Positions 1 through 5,700 are shown, counted from the stretch's first letter. The stretch: 11,015 bases of DNA from Chloroflexi bacterium RBG_16_56_11 (GCA_001796865.1 MGNQ01000038.1:11866-22880), one strand, 5' to 3'. The notes: generated by a model not told the origin, from the sequence alone. A program made the numbers and translations.

Positions 1-2
1 AG

Positions 3-173
3 CTTAAATGGACGCTTGACACATCCGGGCTCGTACCCGCCGATTACCCGGCCGGTCAGAGTTATAACCTGAATGTGGTAATTACGAGGGGGGAGGTCGA
101 GAGACGGGTCCAGGTCTTCGTTAACCCGAATCCGGCGGGTATCAAGGTAGTACCGGCGCCGGTACCGCGATAG
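3..173 (+). CDS. C-terminal fragment of an unidentified protein (5' end outside window)
   Basis: An open frame enters from the left edge and ends at TAG 171-173, giving 56 residues and no start codon in the window. The residues alternate hydrophobic and polar (YNLNVVITRG, then ERRVQVFVNP), as in beta strands, and the tail is rich in Pro and Val (VVPAPVPR). This would suit the last strands of an Ig-like or other beta-sandwich domain of an exported protein, but I do not recognise the family. The frame is supported by the absence of stops and by the next gene starting 18 nt after this stop on the same strand. The last codons contain a perfect 16-bp palindrome (150-165). The function is unknown. 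Confidence 0.6.
   Translation, partial: LKWTLDTSGLVPADYPAGQSYNLNVVITRGEVERRVQVFVNPNPAGIKVVPAPVPR
150..165. repeat. Perfect 16-bp palindrome
   Basis: GTACCGGCGCCGGTAC reads identically on both strands. It lies inside the last codons of the partial gene, 5 nt before its stop, and partly reflects the Val-Pro-Ala-Pro-Val-Pro coding. There is no T-run after it, so it is not an intrinsic terminator by itself. Confidence 0.5.
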
Positions 174-191
174 TCCTTAGAGGTCGCTAAT

Positions 192-368
192 ATGAAACTC
201 GAATACATATTATACGGTTTTGGGATCCTGTTCTGCATTGCCGGCATCGGCTATCTGGCTGCAGAATATGTCAGGTATCTGTCTATCGCCGGCAGGATGG
301 GATCGCTGCTGCTGACCATCGGGCTTTTTACCTTCCTGGGAAAATACTTCGAAGGACTGGGGTGGTAA
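192..368 (+). CDS. Small membrane protein, 58 aa, unknown function
   Basis: ATG at 192 opens a 58-residue frame ending at TAA 366-368, with an AGAGGT Shine-Dalgarno-like stretch at about 179-184. The protein is strongly hydrophobic. It has two likely membrane helices, about residues 5-25 (ILYGFGILFCIAGIGYLAA) and 36-53 (MGSLLLTIGLFTFLGKYF), joined by a short turn containing Arg27 and Arg34. No enzymatic motif or metal-binding pattern is visible. The next membrane gene starts only 4 nt after the stop, so the two are very probably cotranscribed and may form a small membrane complex. I do not recognise the family. The call rests on length, hydrophobic pattern and tight spacing. Confidence 0.6.
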   Translation: MKLEYILYGFGILFCIAGIGYLAAEYVRYLSIAGRMGSLLLTIGLFTFLGKYFEGLGW

Positions 369-372
369 TCGC

Positions 373-627
373 ATGATTGTTTCTGTGGCGGTCCTGGCGA
401 CGCTGGCTTTTATCGGCTGGATTATTTTCCGGGGGGTAAAAGAGAAATCTATCAAGGCCCATTTTATAAGCTACGGTGTGGCGGTGATTGCCGGCATATT
501 TACCTATGCCTATTTCCTCAGCCTTGACCTGGCGCAGCTCGTGAAAATAATCGTCAGTATCTTCCTCGGCATCATCCTGATTATCCTGGCCGCCCTATAC
601 CAGCGGCGTCGTTCCATCCGCACATAA
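373..627 (+). CDS. Small membrane protein, 84 aa, unknown function
   Basis: ATG 373 lies 4 nt after the preceding stop, with a G-rich ribosome-binding stretch (GGGGTGG, 360-365 region) upstream. The 84 residues hold three probable membrane helices: about 2-20, 30-51 and 55-77. The Lys/Arg-rich loop after helix 1 (RGVKEKSIK) and the basic C-terminus (QRRRSIRT) suggest those parts face the cytoplasm by the positive-inside rule. There are no conserved catalytic residues that I can identify. Size and topology recall holins and other small membrane proteins, but nothing in the sequence supports a lysis role and no phage gene is near. It forms an apparent operon with the 58-aa gene before it, while ogt starts 19 nt after its stop. 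Confidence 0.7.
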   Translation: MIVSVAVLATLAFIGWIIFRGVKEKSIKAHFISYGVAVIAGIFTYAYFLSLDLAQLVKIIVSIFLGIILIILAALYQRRRSIRT

Positions 628-646
628 ATTTGTTTGGGCTAGCCTT

Positions 647-1168
647 ATGACGCAGGGACTCTTTTATACGTTTTTTCATACTATTGCCGGCTGGGTGGGG
701 GTGCTGGCTTCGGTTGAGGGCTTGAAGCGGGTCACTCTGCCGCAGGGCTCGGAGGATACAGCCTTCCGGCAGTTAAATGGCTTGCAGGAAGCGACTTCAT
801 CGCCGGCGCGTTTTACTGACCTTGCCGCGCGTCTACGGAGGTACTACGAAGGTCATCAGGTTGCTTTGACGGATAAACTCGACCTTTCCGGGGCGACGCT
901 CTTCCAGGAGTCGGTGTGGCTCACTGTTGGGTTGATTCCTTACGGGCAAACACGGAGCTATGGCTGGATAGCCGGTCAAATCGGGAATCCCGGGGCAGCG
1001 CGGGCAGTCGGGCAGGCCCTGGGCTCTAATCCGCTGCCGGTGATAATCCCTTGCCACCGCGTGCTAACGGCCGACGGCGGCGTGGGGGGTTTCAGCGGAG
1101 GCCTGGAGATGAAGCGGTTTTTACTCGGATTGGAACGTGGTCTTAGCGTCAGAGACCAGTCACTATAA
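647..1168 (+). CDS. ogt: Methylated-DNA--[protein]-cysteine S-methyltransferase (O6-alkylguanine-DNA alkyltransferase)
   Basis: This suicide DNA-repair protein moves the alkyl group from O6-alkylguanine (or O4-alkylthymine) in DNA to its own cysteine. The family's signature is present: PCHRV with acceptor Cys136. Before it come the DNA-binding helix-turn-helix with the flipping Arg119 (GAARAVGQALGSNP) and the PYGQTRSYG segment at 98-106. After it come the GGFSGG loop and the C-terminal Lys/Leu/Glu helix (KRFLLGLE). The weakly conserved N-terminal domain (about 1-80) is also present, and 173 residues is normal for Ogt/MGMT, so the gene looks intact. No AdaA-type regulatory domain is fused. No good Shine-Dalgarno precedes ATG 647, so translation may depend on the upstream small genes. 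Its last 6 nt overlap the convergent radC-like gene. Confidence 0.95.
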   Translation: MTQGLFYTFFHTIAGWVGVLASVEGLKRVTLPQGSEDTAFRQLNGLQEATSSPARFTDLAARLRRYYEGHQVALTDKLDLSGATLFQESVWLTVGLIPYGQTRSYGWIAGQIGNPGAARAVGQALGSNPLPVIIPCHRVLTADGGVGGFSGGLEMKRFLLGLERGLSVRDQSL

Positions 1169-1951
1169 AAGCGCCTCGATAGTTTCAATGTAGGGCTGAT
1201 AAAGACTACTGGCGCCGAGTATTCCTTTTATTTTCATATTCAGGAAGCTGTCCTTGTATTTCTGGAGCAGCCCGGCATCGGCGAAACTGAAATAGGCGTT
1301 CATCCCGATAATGATATGGTCCAGTATATTAATCTGTAACAGGATGCTAATAAGGATGATATCCCGGGTAAAGATGGTATCGGTCTTACTTGGCTCCGGG
1401 TTGCCCGAGGTGTGATTGTGTACCAGGATAAGCGCATCGGCTCCGTGATTTAAGGCGCTCTCGATAATGTCACGCGCCGATATCGGGACCTGGTTCCTCG
1501 TCCCGATGAAAAGGTCGACAATCCCGGAGATATGGTTAGATTCATCGAGGTAGACGACCTTAAAGACTTCTTTATCCAATTCCTGCATTGAGGACTTGAG
1601 GTAGTCATAAAACTCCCGGGACGATTGATACATGGGCTGTTCCAGGACTTTCTGTTTAAGCACGTGGAGTGGTATTTCCTGGATGAGGCGGATAGACAGG
1701 ATGGTCTTATCAGGAACCCCCACTTTCTGCAACTGACCATTGGACGCCTCGACGAATTTATAAAGGTTTTGAAATCTGCTGACGCATTTTTTTGCGGTTT
1801 TATTGGCGCTTTGGGAAGGCATGGTCAGACTAAGCAGCAGCTCGATGGCTTGCTGGTCATTCAGGTCCCGGAAACCGGTGTTGGCAAACCATTTCTGTAA
1901 AGGCGTGGTTAGCGTCTTGTATTCGTTGGTGCCGTTTTGCGTCACTCTCAT
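1163..1951 (-). CDS. Divergent RadC-family protein (JAMM domain), 262 aa
   Basis: RadC (UPF0758) proteins join an N-terminal helix-hairpin-helix region to a JAMM/MPN+ metalloprotease-like domain; their biochemical role is unsettled, and the old E. coli repair phenotype was traced to recG. Here the JAMM ligands are complete: Glu128 in EVFKVVYL, His178 and His180, Ser188 and Asp191 in the HxHx7SxxD motif, followed by the family hallmark DHIIIG (211-216). Two features are odd. The nearly invariant proline of HNHPSG is Thr181. The HhH hairpin, normally GIG, reads VGVPDKT (77-83) and is degenerate. It aligns throughout with the RadC part of the neighbouring 609-aa fusion (shared TGF, ELLLSLT, EQPxY, EVFK), suggesting paralogy. 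The start at 1951 sits just downstream of a strong-looking promoter. The 3' end overlaps ogt by 6 nt tail to tail. Confidence 0.85.
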   Translation of the reverse strand: MRVTQNGTNEYKTLTTPLQKWFANTGFRDLNDQQAIELLLSLTMPSQSANKTAKKCVSRFQNLYKFVEASNGQLQKVGVPDKTILSIRLIQEIPLHVLKQKVLEQPMYQSSREFYDYLKSSMQELDKEVFKVVYLDESNHISGIVDLFIGTRNQVPISARDIIESALNHGADALILVHNHTSGNPEPSKTDTIFTRDIILISILLQINILDHIIIGMNAYFSFADAGLLQKYKDSFLNMKIKGILGASSLYQPYIETIEALL

Positions 1952-2085
1952 ATTATTTCCGTGGAATTATAGATATATTTAATGTACTTTTGTCAAGAAT
2001 GGGCAGCAATTTCGTCAATTGGGGAAGGTGTTATAAAGAAAATCTTTAGATAAATTTTAGTGTGAGGATTCGGTCGGTTTAAGAT
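1952..2085. other. AT-rich spacer between two radC genes
   Basis: These 134 nt separate the fusion gene's stop from the start of the divergent radC. They contain the TTGACA/TATAAT promoter noted separately. I see no stem-loop with a T-run that would serve as an intrinsic terminator for the fusion gene, so read-through from it is possible. Confidence 0.5.
1966..1996 (-). promoter_or_regulatory. Consensus-like sigma-70 promoter for the divergent radC gene
   Basis: On the minus strand a perfect TTGACA (1991-1996) is followed, after 19 nt, by a perfect TATAAT (1966-1971). The spacer is 2 nt longer than optimal. Transcription would begin near 1958-1960, only about 8 nt before the ATG at 1951. The transcript would therefore be almost leaderless, with just GGAAATAAT before the start codon. 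This implies the gene can be expressed independently of the MEDS-PAS-RadC gene upstream. Confidence 0.6.
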
Positions 2086-3915
2086 TTATTTAACTTCATG
2101 TAACCTTCGTTTGGCTTCAGAGGTGCCCGTCAATCTCAGGCTCAGGAAATCCAGCTCGTACTCTTTAATCAATCCCTCGTCGGCGAAACTGTAAAATGTA
2201 TTCTGGCCGATGATAATATGGTCTAATACCCTGACCTGCAGGATGTTCCCGATAAACACGATGTCCCTGGTAAGGCTTTTATCGGACTTGCTGGGGGTGG
2301 GGTCGCCGGAGGGGTGGTTGTGAACAAAAATCAGGGCCCTGGTGTTATGTTCGATAGCGCTTTCCATAACCTGCCGGGGATTGATGGCGATTCTGTCGGG
2401 CTCTCCTTCAAAAAGATCGATTATCTCCTCAATCTGGTTACGGTTATTGAGATGGATTGCCTTGAAGACCTCCTTCTTGAGGTCACGCATGGAATAGTAG
2501 AGAAAATCGGCAATATCATGGGGTGATTTATATTCCGGCTGTTCTTTGATTCTCTGGCTGAGAATCTGGGCGGGCAGCCCGTGTATCATTTTGAGTCCGA
2601 CGATATTGCTCTGGGGAATACCGAGATGCCTTAGCTGCTCTACCGGGGCCGCCAGGAAATCGCCCAGGTTATGAAATTCAGCAATGCATTTTTCCGCCAG
2701 TTCACCGGCGGTCGGCTCAGGTAGAGTCAGGCTCAAGAACAGCTCGATAATCTCCTGGTCGCTGAAACCCTGGAAACCGGTGTAAATAAACCTTTCCTGA
2801 AGGCGGGTTAAAGGGTTGTCCGGCGTGGGATTCAGCAGCATCCGCCGGCTCTCTTCCTCCCGTTTTCGCTCGGTGATATCGGTCATGGCAGTGATAAGGT
2901 ATGGCTCACCGCCGATGTTGATTAATTCGCTGGAATACTTCGCGACGCGTATTTCGCCCGATTTTTTCCGAAATAGACCATCTTCGTTTTGAATCCTGCC
3001 CTGCGTTACCAGCGTCTTTACTATTTTCTCGCGCTGGTCTTGATTTAACCAGGGATTGAGCTCGGCGGTACTGCGGCCGATGATTTCGTCATGGGTGTAG
3101 CCAAAGACACGGGTGAAGCTGTCATTGATATCAAATACTTTTCTGTCCGTCAGTGTGGTGATAAAAACGGCATCGGGACTGATGTGAAAAGTTTTCAAAA
3201 ATTTGTCTTCACTCTCCCGCATTTCTTCTTTCAAGCTCGGCACCACCGACCGATAACTTTTCTGGCTCCGGGTAATGGCTTCCCAGGCTTTCCGGTAGCG
3301 GTAGTCTCCAAGCCGGGCCAGCTTCGCCCCACGCGCCACGAACACGTATTTGTGGGAGCTGACTATTTTAATAAAGTCGCTGGCCATGAATTCGTCAAGG
3401 GGATAAGCGCAAAGGGCTATCCCCGGTGCCAGGCGTAGGGCCTGGTTCAGCCTTGTCTCGTATTTGGAGAATTTCGCCCGGTCTTCTTTGTCCAGCCAGG
3501 AAATATCGCTGGCCGCCCTCGTGCCGTCAAAATTACGTTCAAGGGACCGGGCGAGTTTAGCGGTGGCGAAATTTAAGGCCTGCTGGCCATCAAAGGCTTT
3601 GTCTTTGAGATACATTTCAGTGTATGGAATGATTTCTATCTGGCCTGATTCCTTATACCTGTTGAAGTCAGCCATCTCCTCCGTCATGGCCTTTGCCACC
3701 TCTTCTCCGGTGGAGGTGTCCGCGTAAAACCAGATACAGAGCTCGTTGTTCTGCAGGCCGGTGACAAAGAAGGGCACCAGGATATCAACGAGGTCCTTTC
3801 CGGTGTCATAGAAAACGCAGATGTGGGTCCCCCAGGGCACCGGCCCGAGAACCTTAATTCCGGTCTCTCTTTTTTTTACCGCCACGGAGGTTCCCTTTTC
3901 AGGCGTTTCGGTCAT
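2086..3915 (-). CDS. MEDS-PAS-RadC fusion protein, 609 aa (sensor-coupled JAMM protein)
   Basis: Three domains can be read in order. Residues about 22-200 match the MEDS (methanogen/methylotroph DcmR sensory) domain: GTHICVFYD (29-37), FFVTGLQNNELCIWFYAD (49-66), DISWL (137-141), LCAYPLDEF (168-176). Residues about 233-352 are a PAS domain with its PAC tail (SPDAVFITT, VFDINDSF, FGYTHDEIIGRS, ITAMTDITERK). Residues about 365-605 are RadC, with a complete JAMM site: Glu482, His532, His534, Ser542, Asp545, and DHIIIG (565-570). The helix-hairpin-helix is degenerate (LGIPQSN, 431-437). Ordinary RadC proteins are about 220-260 residues with no sensor. No kinase, cyclase or DNA-binding output domain is present, so RadC appears to be the output. 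No signal peptide or membrane helix is visible, so it is probably cytoplasmic. There is no clear Shine-Dalgarno before the ATG, and the leader is AT-rich. Confidence 0.9.
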   Translation of the reverse strand: MTETPEKGTSVAVKKRETGIKVLGPVPWGTHICVFYDTGKDLVDILVPFFVTGLQNNELCIWFYADTSTGEEVAKAMTEEMADFNRYKESGQIEIIPYTEMYLKDKAFDGQQALNFATAKLARSLERNFDGTRAASDISWLDKEDRAKFSKYETRLNQALRLAPGIALCAYPLDEFMASDFIKIVSSHKYVFVARGAKLARLGDYRYRKAWEAITRSQKSYRSVVPSLKEEMRESEDKFLKTFHISPDAVFITTLTDRKVFDINDSFTRVFGYTHDEIIGRSTAELNPWLNQDQREKIVKTLVTQGRIQNEDGLFRKKSGEIRVAKYSSELINIGGEPYLITAMTDITERKREEESRRMLLNPTPDNPLTRLQERFIYTGFQGFSDQEIIELFLSLTLPEPTAGELAEKCIAEFHNLGDFLAAPVEQLRHLGIPQSNIVGLKMIHGLPAQILSQRIKEQPEYKSPHDIADFLYYSMRDLKKEVFKAIHLNNRNQIEEIIDLFEGEPDRIAINPRQVMESAIEHNTRALIFVHNHPSGDPTPSKSDKSLTRDIVFIGNILQVRVLDHIIIGQNTFYSFADEGLIKEYELDFLSLRLTGTSEAKRRLHEVK

Positions 3916-4042
3916 CTGGTTTATTTTTAAATCAACTTTATAAAATAATTGTACAACTATTTTTCATAATTGAAATAAAAAAATACCGGGAATGCCGACA
4001 ATTAAAGCTTGTTTTTAGAAAAATTTTAGAGGGGATTTATCG
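3916..4042. other. Very AT-rich spacer upstream of the MEDS-PAS-RadC gene
   Basis: This 127-nt spacer between the canonical radC and the fusion gene is much richer in A and T than the flanking genes. It holds an imperfect palindrome centred on TTGTACAA (3949-3956; 12 of 14 positions symmetric over 3946-3959). That could be an operator, but the site is short. Several TATAAA-like hexamers occur but none has a convincing -35 partner, so I assign no promoter. No terminator hairpin is evident. Confidence 0.4.
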
Positions 4043-4828
4043 TCAATACTTATCAGGTGATGAGTTAGCCTGATACAGCCGCTTCCGGGACTCGGCCATG
4101 CCTCTTAACATAATATTCATGAAGTCCGTCTCGTATTCCTCGATGAGTCCCTCCCCGGCAAAGCTGAAATATTTATTATCACCGATGATAATATGGTCGA
4201 GGACCCTCAAGCGTAGCAGCTTACCGGCGTACACCAGCTCACGCGTCAGGCCTTTATCGTTGTTGCTCGGCTCGGGATTGCCCGAAGGGTGATTATGAAC
4301 GAAAATCAGCGCCGTGCTGTTGCTTCTTATCGCCCCGTCGATCACATCCCGGGGTGAGACGGCGCTGCTGCTGCTCGTCCCCTCTGACACATCCACGGTA
4401 TCGATGATCTGGTTCTGGCTGTTAAGGTAGATGACCTTGAAGACTTCTTTTTTCAGGCCGCGCATGGCATGGTACAGGTAATCGAAGACTTCCTGGGAAG
4501 AACGGTAAAAAGGTTTTTCCAGGACTCTCGCCCGGAGGAACTCCCGGGCTACCTCCTGCACCAGCTTGATGCCGAAGGCGCTGTGCGGACCGATGCCGTC
4601 CACCTGCCGCAGGTCCTCGGCTGAGGCTTCCAGGACGCCCCGTAATGTCTGGAATTTCTTGATGGCTTCTTTAGCGGTTTGCTTGCAATCGCGGCGCGGC
4701 GTGCCCAGGCTCAGCAGCAGCTCCACGATTTCATAGTCGTGAAAACCTTCCAGTCCGGATTTTAAAAACTTTTCACGCAATCTCCGGCGGTGTCCCTTAT
4801 GGATATCTTCCGACGTCATATCAGTCAT
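4043..4828 (-). CDS. radC: RadC family protein (UPF0758), canonical form, 261 aa
   Basis: This is the most canonical of the three RadC copies. Residues about 10-100 carry the UPF0758 N-terminal region (GHRRRLREKF, DYEIVELLLS) and an intact helix-hairpin-helix with GIG (VDGIGPHSAFGIKL, 76-89), which in this family is expected to contact DNA. Residues about 105-245 form the JAMM domain with Glu128, His178, His180, Ser188 and Asp191 (HNHPSGNPEPSNND) and DHIIIG (211-216). Length is at the upper end of normal, with a short polar tail. Its ATG shares 4 nt (ATGA, 4825-4828) with the stop of the methyltransferase gene, so the pair is probably translationally coupled. RadC is annotated in databases as DNA repair, but direct evidence is weak; a role in recombination or as an isopeptidase-like enzyme remains inference. 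Confidence 0.92.
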   Translation of the reverse strand: MTDMTSEDIHKGHRRRLREKFLKSGLEGFHDYEIVELLLSLGTPRRDCKQTAKEAIKKFQTLRGVLEASAEDLRQVDGIGPHSAFGIKLVQEVAREFLRARVLEKPFYRSSQEVFDYLYHAMRGLKKEVFKVIYLNSQNQIIDTVDVSEGTSSSSAVSPRDVIDGAIRSNSTALIFVHNHPSGNPEPSNNDKGLTRELVYAGKLLRLRVLDHIIIGDNKYFSFAGEGLIEEYETDFMNIMLRGMAESRKRLYQANSSPDKY

Positions 4829-5364
4829 TCTTTAAGCGGAGAAAAGTTATGTACTTTCTGGCCTTTCTTCACCAGCCGGAACAGCCCGGTGCCGGTTATC
4901 CCGGAGATTATTTTATCTTCCGTGAGGTGATGGTCAGAGACGCTGATGACACCACCTTTCTTTAAAATGCGGTACAATTCCGCCAGGACATCCCGGGGCT
5001 GAGATAAATGATGAAAAACATCGTAAAGCAGCGCAATATCCACGGAAGAGTCGGGCAGGCCGGTGGCACAATCTGCCTGGATGGTTGTCACGTTGTCGAG
5101 TTTCTTTTTCCTGGCGAGAGACTGCACCGACTTAATGGCAAGCGGATTGACATCAAGGGCATAAATTGAACCCGACGGCCCTATCAATCCGGCCAGCGGT
5201 GAAATATAGCCGCCGGGGCCGCAGCCGAAGTCCAGCACGGAAAACCCCGGCTCTATCCCCACTTCCTTCAGGATTTCCAACCGGGGCCGGACCAGGTCAC
5301 GGAACCGGAACATCAGTGACATCAATCTGAAACTCAGGCCGGAATCCCTTTTACCCAAAGGCAC
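4825..5364 (-). CDS. Class I SAM-dependent methyltransferase, 179 aa
   Basis: A Rossmann-type methyltransferase of the Methyltransf_11/25 kind. Motif I is clear: VLDFGCGPGGY (43-53), which binds S-adenosylmethionine. Asp71 at the end of strand 2 (YALDVNP) would bind the ribose hydroxyls, and Asp98 (IQADC) the adenine region. Then come DIALLYDVFHHL (109-120) and the post-motif helix LYRILKKGGVISVSDHH (130-146). The substrate cannot be told from sequence; UbiE-like enzymes share this layout but are longer. The GTG at 5364 gives the longest frame, but the AGGGAG at 5367-5372 lies only 2 nt from it and 8 nt from an in-frame TTG (5358-5356), which may be the real start. The stop overlaps the radC start by 4 nt, forming a two-gene operon driven by the extended -10 promoter at 5388-5396. 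Confidence 0.85.
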   Translation of the reverse strand: MPLGKRDSGLSFRLMSLMFRFRDLVRPRLEILKEVGIEPGFSVLDFGCGPGGYISPLAGLIGPSGSIYALDVNPLAIKSVQSLARKKKLDNVTTIQADCATGLPDSSVDIALLYDVFHHLSQPRDVLAELYRILKKGGVISVSDHHLTEDKIISGITGTGLFRLVKKGQKVHNFSPLKE

Positions 5365-5387
5365 TTCTCCCTTACTTTAGTCATCAT

Positions 5388-5396
5388 ATTCTAGCA
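5388..5396 (-). promoter_or_regulatory. Extended -10 promoter for the methyltransferase-radC operon
   Basis: The minus strand reads TGCTAGAAT, an extended -10 element with no strong -35 at 16-18 nt. It lies 24 nt upstream of the GTG at 5364, placing transcription start near 5381. It is divergent from the TGTTATAAT at 5428-5436, with about 31 nt between the elements, so the two promoters could interfere with each other or share a regulator. Confidence 0.5.
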
Positions 5397-5427
5397 CCAA
5401 GCGGCCAAGGTTTCCAGATGAAGGTTG

Positions 5428-5436
5428 TGTTATAAT
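5428..5436 (+). promoter_or_regulatory. Extended -10 promoter for the 72-aa protein gene
   Basis: TGTTATAAT is a perfect extended -10 sequence. Transcription would start near 5443, giving a leader of about 35 nt that contains the AAGGAG ribosome-binding site. No good -35 is present, as is usual for extended -10 promoters. Confidence 0.6.
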
Positions 5437-5464
5437 TATTGGAAAAGCAACCAAATAACTTTAC

Positions 5465-5470
5465 AAGGAG
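5465..5470 (+). promoter_or_regulatory. Ribosome-binding site that fixes the start of the 72-aa gene
   Basis: AAGGAG sits 7 nt before ATG 5478. It decides against the longer frame from TTG 5439, which would begin only 2 nt past the -10 box and upstream of the likely transcript start. Confidence 0.8.
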
Positions 5471-5477
5471 AGCTTTT

Positions 5478-5696
5478 ATGGTTCAGAAAGCGAGTTTGAA
5501 GCACGACATTTTCAGCAAGCCTCTTCCGGAGCTTCTGGATGAGATTGAAGCTGCCGCCGCGGATGCCCGGATGGCCGCCGACGAGGCGAGGACCGCCGGC
5601 GAAAAAGCCGCCCAGGAAGTGATGAAGAAATTAAGGAAACTGTTCCTGAAAATGTCCCGGGATATTACCGCAGAGCTGGGCGAAACGAAGAAGTAA
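5478..5696 (+). CDS. Small Ala/Glu/Lys-rich helical protein, 72 aa, unknown function
   Basis: The start at 5478 is supported by AAGGAG 7 nt upstream and an extended -10 promoter before that. After a short N-terminal segment (MVQKASLKHDIFSKPLPE), residues about 19-70 are almost all helix formers: alanine-rich with alternating acidic and basic residues (EAAAADARMAADEARTAGEKAA), then a basic amphipathic stretch (MKKLRKLFLKMSRDI). This predicts one long helix or coiled coil and no membrane segment. The basic C-terminal half recalls Ala/Lys-rich nucleoid proteins, but acidic residues are as frequent in the first half, so that is only a possibility. Its stop lies 4 nt from the end of the convergent dnaE with no terminator between. 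I do not recognise the family. Confidence 0.8.
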   Translation: MVQKASLKHDIFSKPLPELLDEIEAAAADARMAADEARTAGEKAAQEVMKKLRKLFLKMSRDITAELGETKK

Positions 5697-5700
5697 ACGC

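Noticed and set aside
1952..2085. Possible terminator or RNA element between radC genes
   Set aside because: Short inverted matches exist in the AT-rich DNA, but there is no GC-rich stem followed by a T-run.
1163..4828. The radC cluster as a mobile or phage island
   Set aside because: radC homologues do occur on mobile elements, and the AT-rich spacers are suggestive, but there is no integrase, transposase, tRNA or flanking repeat in the window.
5439..5477. Longer start (TTG 5439) for the small helical protein
   Set aside because: It begins 2 nt past the -10 box and upstream of the expected transcript start, while ATG 5478 has AAGGAG at 7 nt.
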